Below are positions 23,159 through 38,567 of a DNA stretch of 64,000 bases, piece by piece. The stretch comes from Xestospongia bergquistia. Taxonomy: Eukaryota; Porifera; Demospongiae; Haplosclerida; Petrosiidae. Numbering within the stretch: position 1 is the stretch's first letter; each line of letters opens with the position of its first letter. The DNA lies in assembly GCA_963965975.1 (NCBI GenBank), contig OZ014412.1:4776501-4840500 (forward strand). The letters run 5' to 3'. A model generated the notes under the pieces. That model did not search any database. It was not told the origin of the DNA and worked only from the letters and a program-made list of their open reading frames with translations. A program made the translations under genes and the position numbers.

Positions 23159-23330
23159 AAATAAGAAATAGTAAGTGTCCCAATGTCATAGGAAATATGA
23201 CATCCCATAATTTTGGTATCCCCGCCTAATATATCCTAGGATATTTTGCACTCTCATTCAATATTTCATAAGGATATTGGTATCCCTTATAGTACGTGTT
23301 AGGAAAAAAATATTCCTAATCCCAAGGCCT

Positions 23331-23393
23331 GCTAATTGTACAGAAGGAGAGGCTAATTGTACAGAAAGAGAGGCTAATTGTACAGAAGGAGAA
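23331..23393 (+). repeat. 21-bp minisatellite, three copies
   Basis: Three head-to-tail 21-bp units beginning GCTAATTGTACAGAAG, with one or two changes among them. Confidence 0.8.
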
Positions 23394-23436
23394 GAGAGCC
23401 AATCGAAAAGCTGTATACTTTATGCTATGAAATGCT

Positions 23437-24930
23437 ATATAAGCGATCTAGATTCCCCAATAGTCATCATTGGAGATATGAACTAGGAGATCAAAGAGGA
23501 CACAAGCAATTGCAAGAAGGAGATCAAGTTATAGGAGTCTTTCTACAAAGAGGTTTACCTGTATCTCTCAGAACACTGCTATCCACCAGACAGCACCAAG
23601 CAGGATAAATGCATCATTAGAAAGAGAGCAAAACATTTTCAATTAATTGATGGAATTCTTCACTACAAAGGCCAGGGACGACAGGTTAGCAGTTTTGATA
23701 ATAAAGTTCAGTAGCGTAAGGAATTAAGTTATGTTTGAGTGATGTTTACCAGATGGAAATATCAGTAAAATTTTATTTTAATTGCATCCATAGTTGATAA
23801 TATGGATTCATATACTGACAATAATATACAGATTACAAGTATCCTTGCCTCCAAACATATCTTGCCAATCATTAAAATATTCCTCTGCATTTATCAGACA
23901 TAAACCAACAATGTTCATTATGTCTGATAAATGCTCAATGATTTGAGCTCTTTGGGATGCAGTCATCGTAAGCAGGAACCGGGCCCCACAAATACACCAG
24001 CCTCATCATGTTTAAAGGGAAACTACCAGTCATATCCTAGTCCACCTGAAGGATACTCTTACGAGTATGCTGGTAACCATCTCAGAGGTCTAAATGCACT
24101 GAAGAACGCTGGCCTACAACACACTGGCAATCATGACTGTTTTGGCTTCCTTTTATATGTACTGCAGATTTTGACTTCATGTGGCGAGGGGCGTGTAGTG
24201 TACGCTCATTAACAATGGTTATGGATCTCATTAACGATACTATGGTTATAATTATATCAGTGAACTAAATTTAGCTATATAGGTCATTAATAACAGTCTG
24301 TGTTTGGAAATTTTGCTAAAGTCCATAAAAAACAAAGAGATTCATTAATTTACATGTACATGTACTAGTAAAATAATGGAGATTATTATAATTTATACAT
24401 CTGTTAAACTACTCTAAATATGACATGCAGGTTGTATCAGATAGTAGGACAAAACTTAAGATCCTTGAGGCTTGTCACAATGATTGAGTTTGGGGCTGCC
24501 ATTTCAGACGGGACAAAACTGCTGCTAAGGTATCAGCTTGATACTATTGGAAGACCATTAATCAAGATGTTGTTGACTGGGTACGTTTTCTATATGTGCA
24601 CAATGTCTGTATAAATTGACAGTGTGGATTATAAGCAATTCAATGCAAACTAATATTGATTTTTATTAATGTTTTTGCAGGTAAAGTGTTATGAACATAC
24701 AAAGAGAAAATTTGATCGCCCAGCACCATTGTTGCACCCAATCCCTGTGTCTGACACATAGAACAAAATAGGAATTGACCTGATCACATTGCCCATGAGC
24801 AGGAATGGCAAACAGTATTGTATTATGTACCCTCACTGATTATTTCTCAAAGTGGGTTGAAGCAGAACCAATTCCAACAAAGGAGGCTAAGCATGTAGCA
24901 GCATTCCTTTACAAAATGATCCTTATAATT
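23437..24930 (+). pseudogene. Intron-bearing Ty3/gypsy-type integrase remnant
   Basis: Exon-like segment 23437-23690 encodes a region ending in KHFQLIDGILHYKGQ, the stretch normally just upstream of a retroviral-type integrase zinc domain, with two TAG stops. Segment 24431-24580 encodes the H-H half of an HHCC zinc domain (ACHND...GCHFRRDKT, YYWKTINQD) with two stops. A GTACGT donor and a TTTTTGCAG acceptor delimit an intron to 24681, where KCYEHTKRK and the first catalytic Asp region (GIDLITLP) follow. A frameshift then leads to LTDYFSKWVEAEPI. A diverged structured-RNA copy (23888-24126) sits inside the first intron. Introns inside an integrase suggest a Ginger/GIN-type or domesticated gene rather than a retroelement copy. 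It is now broken. Confidence 0.7.
23888..24126 (-). ncRNA. Diverged relative of the 346-nt structured RNA, inverted copy
   Basis: Reverse-complement relative of 18676-18912. On the minus strand it keeps the stem with a GTAA tetraloop and the terminal hairpin (23888-23935). It differs from its partner at scattered positions. Confidence 0.45.
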
Positions 24931-25194
24931 ATTATATAAGCTATATAATAATTATTGTAGTCAAAGAAAATGACATTGGCTATTAATTTTGATAAAAATA
25001 CTTGAATCTATATAATATGTTTCCACAATAATTTTTTTGAGAGGGGGTACCAAATTTCCTAGGATATTTTATATGGGGGTACTGAAATTCCAAACTTTTA
25101 AGGGGTGCAAAATTTCCTAGGGGAGTGCAAAATATCCTAGGATATTTGGAATGGGGGTACCTAATTTCCTGAGATGCCAAATTTCCTGTGACAC

Positions 25195-25476
25195 CAATAA
25201 CTACCTTGTGGGACTCCTGAAATAACAGGCAATGGAGGAGAGATAACACCATCTAGTTTAACTGATTGGGGAGAGAGTGCATCTAGTGAGGTGGTTCTTG
25301 CTCAAACTAATTGTCCCATTCCAGGAAAACCTGTAAACTTGAAAGTATCATCAAAACAAACATCAGAAATCATTAAACTTCACTGGGATCCACCACACAA
25401 CAACCACTACATTGATCACTATGAGTTGCAATTCAAGACAGGATTGGGAGGTTGGGAAACTCCTACTATCTCATGA
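25195..25476 (+). pseudogene. FN3 fragment of an FN3-bundle gene (type of 31237-32946)
   Basis: Encodes the end of the second FN3 domain and about 60 residues of the third FN3 domain, closely matching the minus-strand gene at 31237-32946, then ends at a TGA. Just downstream (25486) begins the flank that follows this gene type, so the rest of the gene was lost by internal deletion. Confidence 0.8.
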
Positions 25477-25485
25477 TTATTGAAT

Positions 25486-27403
25486 GGCAGTTTTCTGTTG
25501 ACTTTTGATTTTGTATGCAAGATGACACTTGTATTACATTAAGCTGTTTCCCATTGTTGATAGTGAATATTGGATATTGTAGATGTGTCCCTCCAAATTA
25601 TGCAAAAATCTTAAAACAAAACCAATTTTCAGTATGACAATTCAATAACCATTATGTAGTTGCTTGTGAAGCTATGGGTTTCTAGTTGCTTATGTGTGAC
25701 TTAAAGTATTTAAATTTAACTAAAAGTAGTTGGTTTTAATTATTTTCGTCAGTGGTATCACTGACTGACTGCCATTAAACATATTCATAGTTACCGTTAA
25801 TGAAATTCATGACAGATAGGCTGCGCCCCACAAGAGCATGAAGACAAAATCTGCAGTACATATAAAAGGAAATGAAAACCACCTTGGATAGGTTGTGTTG
25901 TGGGCCAGCGTTCTGCAATGCATCAGACCTCTGAGATGGTTACCAGCATACTCTACGGAGTATCCGAAAGGCCGACTAGGATAGGGCTGGTAGTCTCCCT
26001 TTAAACGAGAAGAGGCTGGTGTATTTGTGGTTCCCGGTTCCTGAATGCGATATTCCCTAAGAGCTGGAATCCCGTACGGCTGGTTTTAAGTTAGGGCGAT
26101 GCTCCAGCCAGGATTACCTCGCGAAGACGAGGGTTACCAAGCCAGGTGGCGGTCCCAGCTAGCAATAGCAGGGAATCCTGGAGCCTAAGTGGAAGCCTGA
26201 GTGGGTGAGCGAGTAGGAATCGTTTGGGCAACACAACATGTTTTTTTTATAAATTTAACTTTTTTATTAATAAAATCTAACTAACCACTGGGAAGGAATG
26301 TTGGTATAACTGGTCAGTGTTTTATAGAGATCATTCCACAAACTTCCTTTAAGTTGTATGGTATACATAAAACATGCAATTGGTATTAATTTGAGTATCT
26401 CCTGTATTTCCTTGTTGTTGGCGCTATTACTATAACTATACATATCTCCATTGCTATAGCTGATGAGACTGAGCATCCTTTTGAACAATACTAGAGTCAA
26501 GTGGATTTTCTCTAGGCTCTGCTATAATTCACCACTAATAAAAAGAACTATAAAAATAGGTTGATGGATATAAAAAGTGTCTAATGGTTTGAAGTGAGTG
26601 GTAATGCTCTTGTCTTTGTCCTTATTTGTCTTTTTCTAGTACCAGTGTATTCTTCTAAATGTTTTTTCCACAATATACAGGTAAACTTTATCTAACAGAT
26701 CAAAGTCATCTCTCTATCTGCCACTGCCCTTCTTCTTAGCTCTTCTTTCAAAAGTAACACGTTACTGCAGTCAATAGCTTTCTTTGATACTTTCCTGGAT
26801 ATTATACAAGTATTGCTTGTCAGTCTACTGCATTCTTCTAAGGTTAGCACAATTGGAATTAGTTATTTTGGTCTGGTAGGACAAAAATTTACAACAAAGA
26901 ATCAAAAATTTCAAAAGAATGGTTGAATTGTTTTTGTCCTAGGACAAAAATTTTCGTGACAATATTAGTGAGAGACTAAATTTAACCCTTTACGTCCCCA
27001 CTACTACTTTTAATATAAAGTGAATTTCTAATACGCATGCTCGGAACATGCTCCTACGCTCTTTATAAGCCGTTTTGTTCTTACCATACAAGTTAGCTAG
27101 TAAGTTAAATTGGAAGAGCGAGTATTGTTGTATCGCGTAGATCCAGCAGCTGTCCTGTTAAAAAGTTAAGGACAAAATGTATTATTGATAGGACAATGGC
27201 ATAATGATGTTCGTCAAGGTATTGGTAAATACACTTATGTTAATGGGACAATAGGGGTAGGAAAGGGGAAGCAGGGGGAGCTGAAACCCCCCAACTTTAA
27301 GTCAAGGGGCTAAGCCCCCTGATTTTTACTCAAGACTATAACTGCTTGACTGAACACAAACAATTCTAAATCTTTTACTTTTTACTTAGATGGAACTCCA
27401 ATA
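25486..27403. repeat. Left arm of a giant inverted repeat
   Basis: Pairs with 28620-30780; the centre is near 28,130. From about 25800 to 27345 it is almost base-for-base the reverse complement of 28915-30480. The left arm lacks a stretch of about 200 bp present at 28690-28900. It contains structured RNA copy 3 and a perfect 20-bp palindrome (TTTTTGTCCTAGGACAAAAA) near 26930. Confidence 0.85.
25892..26237 (+). ncRNA. 346-nt GC-rich structured RNA candidate, copy 3
   Basis: Same length and stems as copy 1; TATA-like box at 25861-25868 and a T-run after about 26240. Sits inside the left arm of the giant inverted repeat. Confidence 0.5.
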
Positions 27404-27949
27404 TTATTATTACTGCTCTAAAATGTTGCATTTCATATTTAAAAATACTTATATAATGGCTTTTGTTCTACTAATAAATGTACATGTAAATTAAAGAATC
27501 TGTTTAGTTTTTTTACAGACTTTAACATGATTTCTGAACACAAACAATTACACTATTTAACAAGGACCCATATAACTAACTTCATAATAAAATTGAAGTG
27601 ATTTCTCTATACCTATCATCTTAGGCCATTTTTTAGTTCAACATTATTGACCAATAAGGTTAAAAATTGGGAATTTGGTCCATGTCACCAAATCACTTAA
27701 ACTTTCTGTGAAATTAGGTATATAGGTCCTTGTTAAGTGACATTAATATTACTGCTCTAAAATGTTGTGGTTCATATTTAAAACATTTATATAATGTCCT
27801 TTGTTAAAAATGATCTGAATTTAAAAATTGAGAATTTGGTCAACGTTACCAAATCACTTGAAAAGTTTTAGGGAGTTAGCTATATAGGTCATTGTTAAGT
27901 GACAATAGTATTACTGCTCTAATATGTTACCATAATGTTACTACATACA

Positions 27950-28640
27950 CCAAAGCACCTTTACTGTATACACAGATGTACCTTTACTGTAAAACATATA
28001 CTAGCTGATCCAAACTGTATACAATGTTGCAGCAAAAAAGTATAAAAATAATGTTAAACATCTAAAACAGCAATAAAGAATTAAAAGTCCAAGGATCTGA
28101 ACTGAAGAGTCTATGTTGGGAGCATGAAGTATTAGGACTGAGATTTACACAGTATACTAGATAAAGAACTGTTGTTGTCTCCATTAATTCTCTATTAAGG
28201 TGTGTGTTTAAATACATTATTTTAATATTGTATTTTAGATTAAAAAAGAACGTGATGAACTATCTTGCATTTCCAGCCAGGTGGTTAAAGGTAAAAGATT
28301 TAGAGATATTAATCTAGATTTATAATTGGACTTAAGTCATTTAGGATATAATTGGTGGCTCTATGTTGTAACAGCTCAAAAGCCTTAATGTCTTTGAAGT
28401 ACTTAGGCCTTCACAGTTGAGAACAGTAGGTTAACTGTGAGTGAGTAAGAGATAAAAACAAATGTAGCTTAATTTTAGTGCTAGAGTTAATTGGAAAATT
28501 CCTATGGATTCAATAAAAGAAGCGATAAGCTTTTAAAGATAAGATAATAATGAGCAGTTCAGTTCAAATCTGAAGAGAGATAAAATTATACCAAGATCAC
28601 GGTGGAGTCTCATTGTTCATATTGGAGTTCTATCTAAGTA
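27950..28640 (-). pseudogene. Second LINE 3' end remnant
   Basis: Direct copy of 22200-22930 with scattered substitutions, coding on the minus strand for the degraded C-terminal region of the same non-LTR element. The FADD motif region is not included. It fills the spacer between the inverted arms. Confidence 0.7.
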
Positions 28641-30780
28641 AAAAGTGAAAGATTTAGAATTGTTTGTGTTCATAAATGATGTTAAAGTCTGTAAAAAAAC
28701 TAAACAGATTCTTTATTTTACATGTACATCTATTAGTAGAACAGAGGACATTATATAAACAGAGAGGTAGGAATGAAGTTTAAGTTGAGGGGGCTGACCT
28801 TATATTTAGCTGCATTATATTATTAAAGATCAAAAATGACAAAAAAGTAATTCGTCTGTCATTATAGGAAACAAACTCTTTAGCTATTTCTAATAAGTTT
28901 ATAAGTTTTCAAGCGGTTATAGTCTTGAGTAAAAATCAGGGGGCTTAGCCCCTTGACTTAAAGTTGGGGGGTTTCAGCTCCCCCTGCCCCCCCTTTCCTA
29001 CCCCTATGTCTCCATTAACATAAGTGTATTTACCAATACCTTGACGAACATCATTATGCCATTGTCCTATCAATAATACATTTTGTCCTTAACTTTTTAA
29101 CAGGACAGCTGCTGGATCTACGCGATACAACAATACTCGCTTTTCCAATTTAACTTACTAGCTAACTTGTATGGTAAGAACAAAACGGCTTATAAAGAGC
29201 GTAGGAGCATGTTCCGAGCATGCGTATTAGAAATTCACTTTATATTAAAAGTAGTAGTGGGGACGTAAAGGGTTAAATTTAGTCTCTCACTAATATTGTC
29301 ACGAAACTTTTTGTCCTAGGACAAAAACAATTCAACCATTCTTTTGAAATTTTTGATTCTTTGTTGTAAATTTTTGTCCTACCAGACCAAAATAACTAAT
29401 TCCAATTGTGCTAACCTTAGAAGAATGCAGTAGACTGACAAGCAATACTTGTATAATATCCAGGAAAGTATCAAAGAAAGCTATTGACTGCAGTAACGTG
29501 TTACTTTTGAAAGAAGAGCTAAGAAGAAGGGCAGTGGCAGATAGAGAGATGACTTTGATCTGTTAGATAAAGTTTACCTGTATATTGTGGAAAAAACATT
29601 TAGAAGAATACACTGGTACTAGAAAAAGACAAATAAGGACAAAGACAAGAGCATTACCACTCACTTCAAACCATTAGACACTTTTTATATCCATCAACCT
29701 ATTTTTATAGTTCTTTTTATTAGTGGTGAATTATAGCAGAGCCTAGAGAAAATCCACTTGACTCTAGTATTGTTCAAAAGGATGCTCAGTCTCATCAGCT
29801 ATAGCAATGGAGATATGTATAGTTATAGTAATAGCGCCAACAACAAGGAAATACAGGAGATACTCAAATTAATACCAATTGCATGTTTTATGTATACCAT
29901 ACAACTTAAAGGAAGTTTGTGGAATGATCTCTATAAAACACTGACCAGTTATACCAACATTCCTTCCCAGTGGTTAGTTAGATTTTATTAATAAAAAAGT
30001 TAAATTTATAAAAAAAACATGTTGTGTTGCCCAAACGATTCCTACTCGCTCACCCACTCAGGCTTCCACTTAGGCTCCAGGATTCCCTGCTATTGCTAGC
30101 TGGGACCGCCACCTGGCTTGGTAACCCTCGTCTTCGCGAGGTAATCCTGGCTGGAGCATCGCCCTAACTTAAAACCAGCCGTACGGGATTCCAGCTCTTA
30201 GGGAATATCGCATTCAGGAACCGGGAACCACAAATACACCAGCCTCTTCTCGTTTAAAGGGAGACTACCAGCCCTATCCTAGTCGGCCTTTCGGATACTC
30301 CGTAGAGTATGCTGGTAACCATCTCAGAGGTCTGATGCATTGCAGAACGCTGGCCCACAACACAACCTATCCAAGGTGGTTTTCATTTCCTTTTATATGT
30401 ACTGCAGATTTTGTCTTCATGCTCTTGTGGGGCGCAGCCTATCTGTCATGAATTTCATTAACGGTAACTATGAATATGTTTAATGGCAGTCAGTCAGTGA
30501 TACCACTGACGAAAATAATTAAAACCAACTACTTTTAGTTAAATTTAAATACTTTAAGTCACACATAAGCAACTAGAAACCCATAGCTTCACAAGCAACT
30601 ACATAATGGTTATTGAATTGTCATACTGAAAATTGGTTTTGTTTTAAGATTTTTGCATAATTTGGAGGGACACATCTACAATATCCAATATTCACTATCA
30701 ACAATGGGAAACAGCTTAATGTAATACAAGTGTCATCTTGCATACAAAATCAAAAGTCAACAGAAAACTGCCATCCAATA
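28620..30780. repeat. Right arm of the giant inverted repeat
   Basis: Reverse complement of 25486-27403 as described there. It continues outward past 30780 into sequence that matches 6740-6880 in inverted orientation, so the right side carries more of the ancestral flank than the left. Confidence 0.85.
30021..30366 (-). ncRNA. 346-nt GC-rich structured RNA candidate, copy 4
   Basis: Minus-strand copy with the same length, TATA-like box at 30390-30397 and a T-run (A-run on +) at about 30010. It lies 0.87 kb downstream of the FN3-bundle gene at 31237-32946, on the same strand. Confidence 0.5.
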
Positions 30781-31236
30781 AGAGATGCATATTATTTTAT
30801 TATGTTGATATATCTTTATCACAATAATATTATAAATTAATATTAGCACAAACTACACATGCAGTATGCCATTTGGAAAAATAATTAATGACATACCTTA
30901 TTATATAAGTCACATACAAATAAAAAAAATTGTGATAACAGTAATAATATTCATTGATTGTTGTGTGTATCAGTAGTTAAAGTAAAAAACTTCCAATACA
31001 ATTTCAATAATGAATCACATTGCTTACCTCTAAGTGAGGTATTTATCATATCTTATATAAACACTACTAAACTGGAAATAGAAAGTGACCAAAATTCTTA
31101 CTACTTCTTCTAAAGCTTTATTATTCTAAAACTTGTACTAGAATTGATCTACCATAAAACAATGAAGTACAAGTAACAACTTATTTTATTAATAGATTAT
31201 ATATAGTTGGTGTTAAGTTATTAAATAAGTATATAA
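30781..31236. other. 3' flank of FN3-bundle gene D, no gene seen
   Basis: AT-rich; 31005-31165 recurs inverted at 19500-19675 and 30950-31000 matches the end of the remnant at 6745. Confidence 0.5.
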
Positions 31237-32946
31237 TTACAATAATTTCCTGTACTCTTGAACATCATTCTCCTTGTCACTCTCCTCCACCTGGTTGTCA
31301 TCATCATCATCACTGCTCTGATCACTAGTGCTATCTGTTGTATTCCATACAAACTTATGTGCTAAACGAGCACCAGTAATAGGCCCCTCCAATGCTCCAA
31401 ATATCCCTCCTCCTATTCCACAGGCAATACCAACAAGAACACCCACTACTCTTGGCTCATCACTGACTTTTTTGTGAGCTAATTTTCCTGCAGCAACTCC
31501 TCGACGAATGGGACTGATTACAATCCCCCCAGCAAATACAGCTGGGGAGATCAGTACACGCAGATAAGTAGCAAACTTTGTTTCTGCCTCTACAAGCTCA
31601 CTAAAAGGACCTACATCACCTTTAATATTTACAGCTCTTACTCTGAATTGATACTTTGTATTTTGTTTGAGGTTCATAACTTCACCTAATGGTCTTGACG
31701 AGATAGTAGCAGTTTCCCAACCTTCCAATCCTGTCTTGAATTGCAGCTCATAGTGATCAATGTAGTGGTTGTTGTGTGGTGGATCCCAGTGAAGTTTAAT
31801 GATTTCTGATGTTCGTTTTGATGATACTCTCAAGTTTACAGGTTTTCCTGGAATGGGACAATTAGTTTGAACAAGAACCACCTCACTAGGTGCACTCTCT
31901 CCCCAATAGTTGCAGAGTCTTACACGAAATTGGTACACGATATCTTTACTGAGATTATCCATCTCAATCATTATCTTGGCTTCAGGACTTATTGGCATGA
32001 CGTCTAGTGTTACAGTGACAGTACTCCATTCAGTACTATTACTCTGATCACAAAACTCCACTACACATTCAGTCACCATGTTCTCCTTTGAAGTCTCCAT
32101 TTGATGAGGTTGCGTAAGAAAAATTTTAACAGTCGTTGGACTAGTGACTTGTATGATCGGTTTTTCTGGTTTGTCTGGCACTTGACTTTTGAGCCGAGCA
32201 ATAATTGGGTCACTCCAAGGACCTGGTCCAGAGTTGTTGATGGCACGTATTTGAATGGTGTATGCATAGTGTGGTATGAGTTTTGGAGATCCTAGTATGA
32301 GTGTATGTGTCTCAGGTGATACAGGAGGCAGAATAAAATCATTGGTATCATCATATCGGACTTCATAAAACTTAACTAACTCTGCCTTGTTCTTGTCTTC
32401 CCAACTGATCACAAGATGATCATTTTTTTCTTCGACAATTACTTTGTCAATCTTTGTAGGTGCTTCACTTTCTTCCCCAACAAGATAGAACCCAGCTGTA
32501 GGACTAATTGCTTCTCTCTGGACTGTTTTTAATCCACTTTCTACATTTTTCTTGAGTTCTTGGTAGAGTACTAAGTTACCAGCTGTTAAGACAACATTCA
32601 AGTTGGAGGTAGCATATTCTAGTTCTTTCTCTAAGTTTGTCAATGTAAAAACATTACTGTGAGCTTTACCAAATTGTGCAAGAGGATTTTGTGTTGTCAA
32701 TTTCAAAGCAATCCTCTGACTGGCTTCTAAATGTTCTTTCATGTCTTCCAGTGCCACATACACGACATTAGGTACTCCTTCCAATGATCTGCTATTGAGG
32801 TCCTCCATGAGGTCTGTGAGTAAACTCACTCTATGCAAGATATGATCCCTTTTGTCTTTTGCCACGTTAAGCTGTTGTATTCTTAAATGTATCTCATTTA
32901 GAATTACCCGTGCATAGTCCAGTACATATAAAGCAGTAGTAGCCAT
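31237..32946 (-). CDS. FN3-bundle protein D (helical bundle, 3x FN3, glycine-zipper tail)
   Basis: A 569-residue single-exon gene, the most diverged intact family member. Residues 1-155 form the helical bundle without signal peptide. FN3 domains lie at about 166-262, 264-370 and 372-467; the third contains the KLHWDPPHNNHYIDHYELQF core. Residues 470-535 are hydrophobic and Gly-rich (GIGGGIFGALEGPITGARLAHKF), followed by an acidic Ser/Asp run and a basic-acidic end (about 35 residues) absent in A-C. Fragments of this subtype occur at 18236-18580 and 25195-25476, so it has duplicated repeatedly. Location is predicted intracellular with a membrane-interacting C-terminal segment. What it does is unknown. 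Confidence 0.85.
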   Translation of the reverse strand: MATTALYVLDYARVILNEIHLRIQQLNVAKDKRDHILHRVSLLTDLMEDLNSRSLEGVPNVVYVALEDMKEHLEASQRIALKLTTQNPLAQFGKAHSNVFTLTNLEKELEYATSNLNVVLTAGNLVLYQELKKNVESGLKTVQREAISPTAGFYLVGEESEAPTKIDKVIVEEKNDHLVISWEDKNKAELVKFYEVRYDDTNDFILPPVSPETHTLILGSPKLIPHYAYTIQIRAINNSGPGPWSDPIIARLKSQVPDKPEKPIIQVTSPTTVKIFLTQPHQMETSKENMVTECVVEFCDQSNSTEWSTVTVTLDVMPISPEAKIMIEMDNLSKDIVYQFRVRLCNYWGESAPSEVVLVQTNCPIPGKPVNLRVSSKRTSEIIKLHWDPPHNNHYIDHYELQFKTGLEGWETATISSRPLGEVMNLKQNTKYQFRVRAVNIKGDVGPFSELVEAETKFATYLRVLISPAVFAGGIVISPIRRGVAAGKLAHKKVSDEPRVVGVLVGIACGIGGGIFGALEGPITGARLAHKFVWNTTDSTSDQSSDDDDDNQVEESDKENDVQEYRKLL

Positions 32947-33504
32947 TTCTTTCTCTGTTATCTCTGCTATAGAAGCTGTATTTGCTATTTTATGATCATT
33001 GTTATCTATTATATGACAATAAAAGGAGTAATTATAATGTTTTTATTTCCTATACTGGTTGCTAATAATGTACACAATTTCCACAAGAGTGTCACAATAC
33101 ATTGACCATATTTGGAATGGTGGTGGTGAAATATAATTTGTGAGTTGGACAACAGAATTAAGGATGTGTCTATGAGCCTTGCAAGGTCAGGCAGCACTAG
33201 GCAACTGTTAGCTTCCAAGGAATTAGTTTCACATTGTATTGCTCAATGGTCTCATTGGAATGGCTTCCTTCTGATGAATACTTATTATGTTCTAGTAATC
33301 AGCTGTTTACTAGCAGAAGGGAATGAGAGCATCATTTCAACTACAAGGGGTATAGTAAGTCAATATCTATTTTTTTACAATACCATATTAAATTCTCTTG
33401 TAATTACACTGTTCAAATTAAAATTGATAACTTCATTGATAACAATGACATCATAACGACATCATGATATGGCAACTTTTATTAATAAACCCAAACGTAA
33501 CCAG
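32947..33504. other. Spacer between FN3-bundle gene D and UBA52
   Basis: AT-rich, with no frame of protein character. It marks the change from the repeat-built block to the compact housekeeping region. Confidence 0.5.
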
Positions 33505-37615
<4,111 letters not shown>

Positions 37616-38567
37616 ATGGGCCCAGACTCATACTCTCATATTCTGGGATGAGTTTTCGAACTTTTTTCTGTGAAATTGTTTGTGTCATAATTATAATAGT
37701 ATGACTGTTGTAACAGGTTCATTATATATTTTTATATTATTAGTTTGCATAAATTTTGTCATCATTATCAATGAAATATTTCGTTTAATATTTTCTATTA
37801 AAAGAACATCTCTCTCATCTAAGGAGTCTGACAAAATGGCGAAATATTGTACACTTCTTCTGCATAATGAATATTTAATTAAGTAATTATTATTATATTT
37901 AATGAATAAAATTATATTAATAAAAAATTAATAATTCATATTGGATATAATGCATAATAATTTGGTAAATCTAGAGTTCGGAAAAAGGCAATTTACTAAC
38001 TCATAGTTTGCACTGAAATTTATTGTCAACAATAGGTTGTTAATTCCAGAAGTAATATTGCCTACCATCAGTTCAATGCTCATTGCATAGTTGTCATGAC
38101 AACATGATAACAGGAGTGGTATGTAATATATACAATACTATTAAAAGTCTAAGACAATTGTAAATTAAGATTACATCTGGTATTATCAACTATTATGGAA
38201 CAAGTATTTCAAGATGATTTTCTGACATATATACATTCACCAATGTCCTCTGTAAGAAAAAGAACTACTAACACAAATAGAATGAGTAGATTAATGAACA
38301 TGACAAGTATCCTTCATCTTCTCCCAAAAAGGGTTTAAAATTTACCTTAATAGCTGTGTAGCTATACCTCCTTCAGACATGTTGTATCAGACAGTTATAC
38401 TACAGGTCATATATGACTGAGTTTGAAATCCCACTGATCTTATTGAAATCCTTGAAATCTCAACTGAAGTCTTTGGATTTCTCCGGAAATCTCATCAATA
38501 ATTATACTGTCATCAAGAATATTATCATGAAATTTTAATCATTGTAGATAAATAATTCATAAACAGC
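37616..38567. other. KAT7-GPN1 spacer
   Basis: AT-rich, about 950 bp. A 47-codon frame at 38195-38338 starts with ATG and reads as a basic peptide, but nothing supports its being a gene. A cluster of short AT palindromes lies at 37860-37960. Confidence 0.4.

Noticed and set aside
26267..26500. 77-codon frames at 26267-26500 (-) and 29758-29991 (+)
   Set aside because: They are the two arms of the inverted repeat and are broken in the other three copies of the same segment.
38195..38338. 47-codon ATG frame upstream of GPN1
   Set aside because: No similarity, no splice context and too short to separate from chance; mentioned only in the spacer entry.
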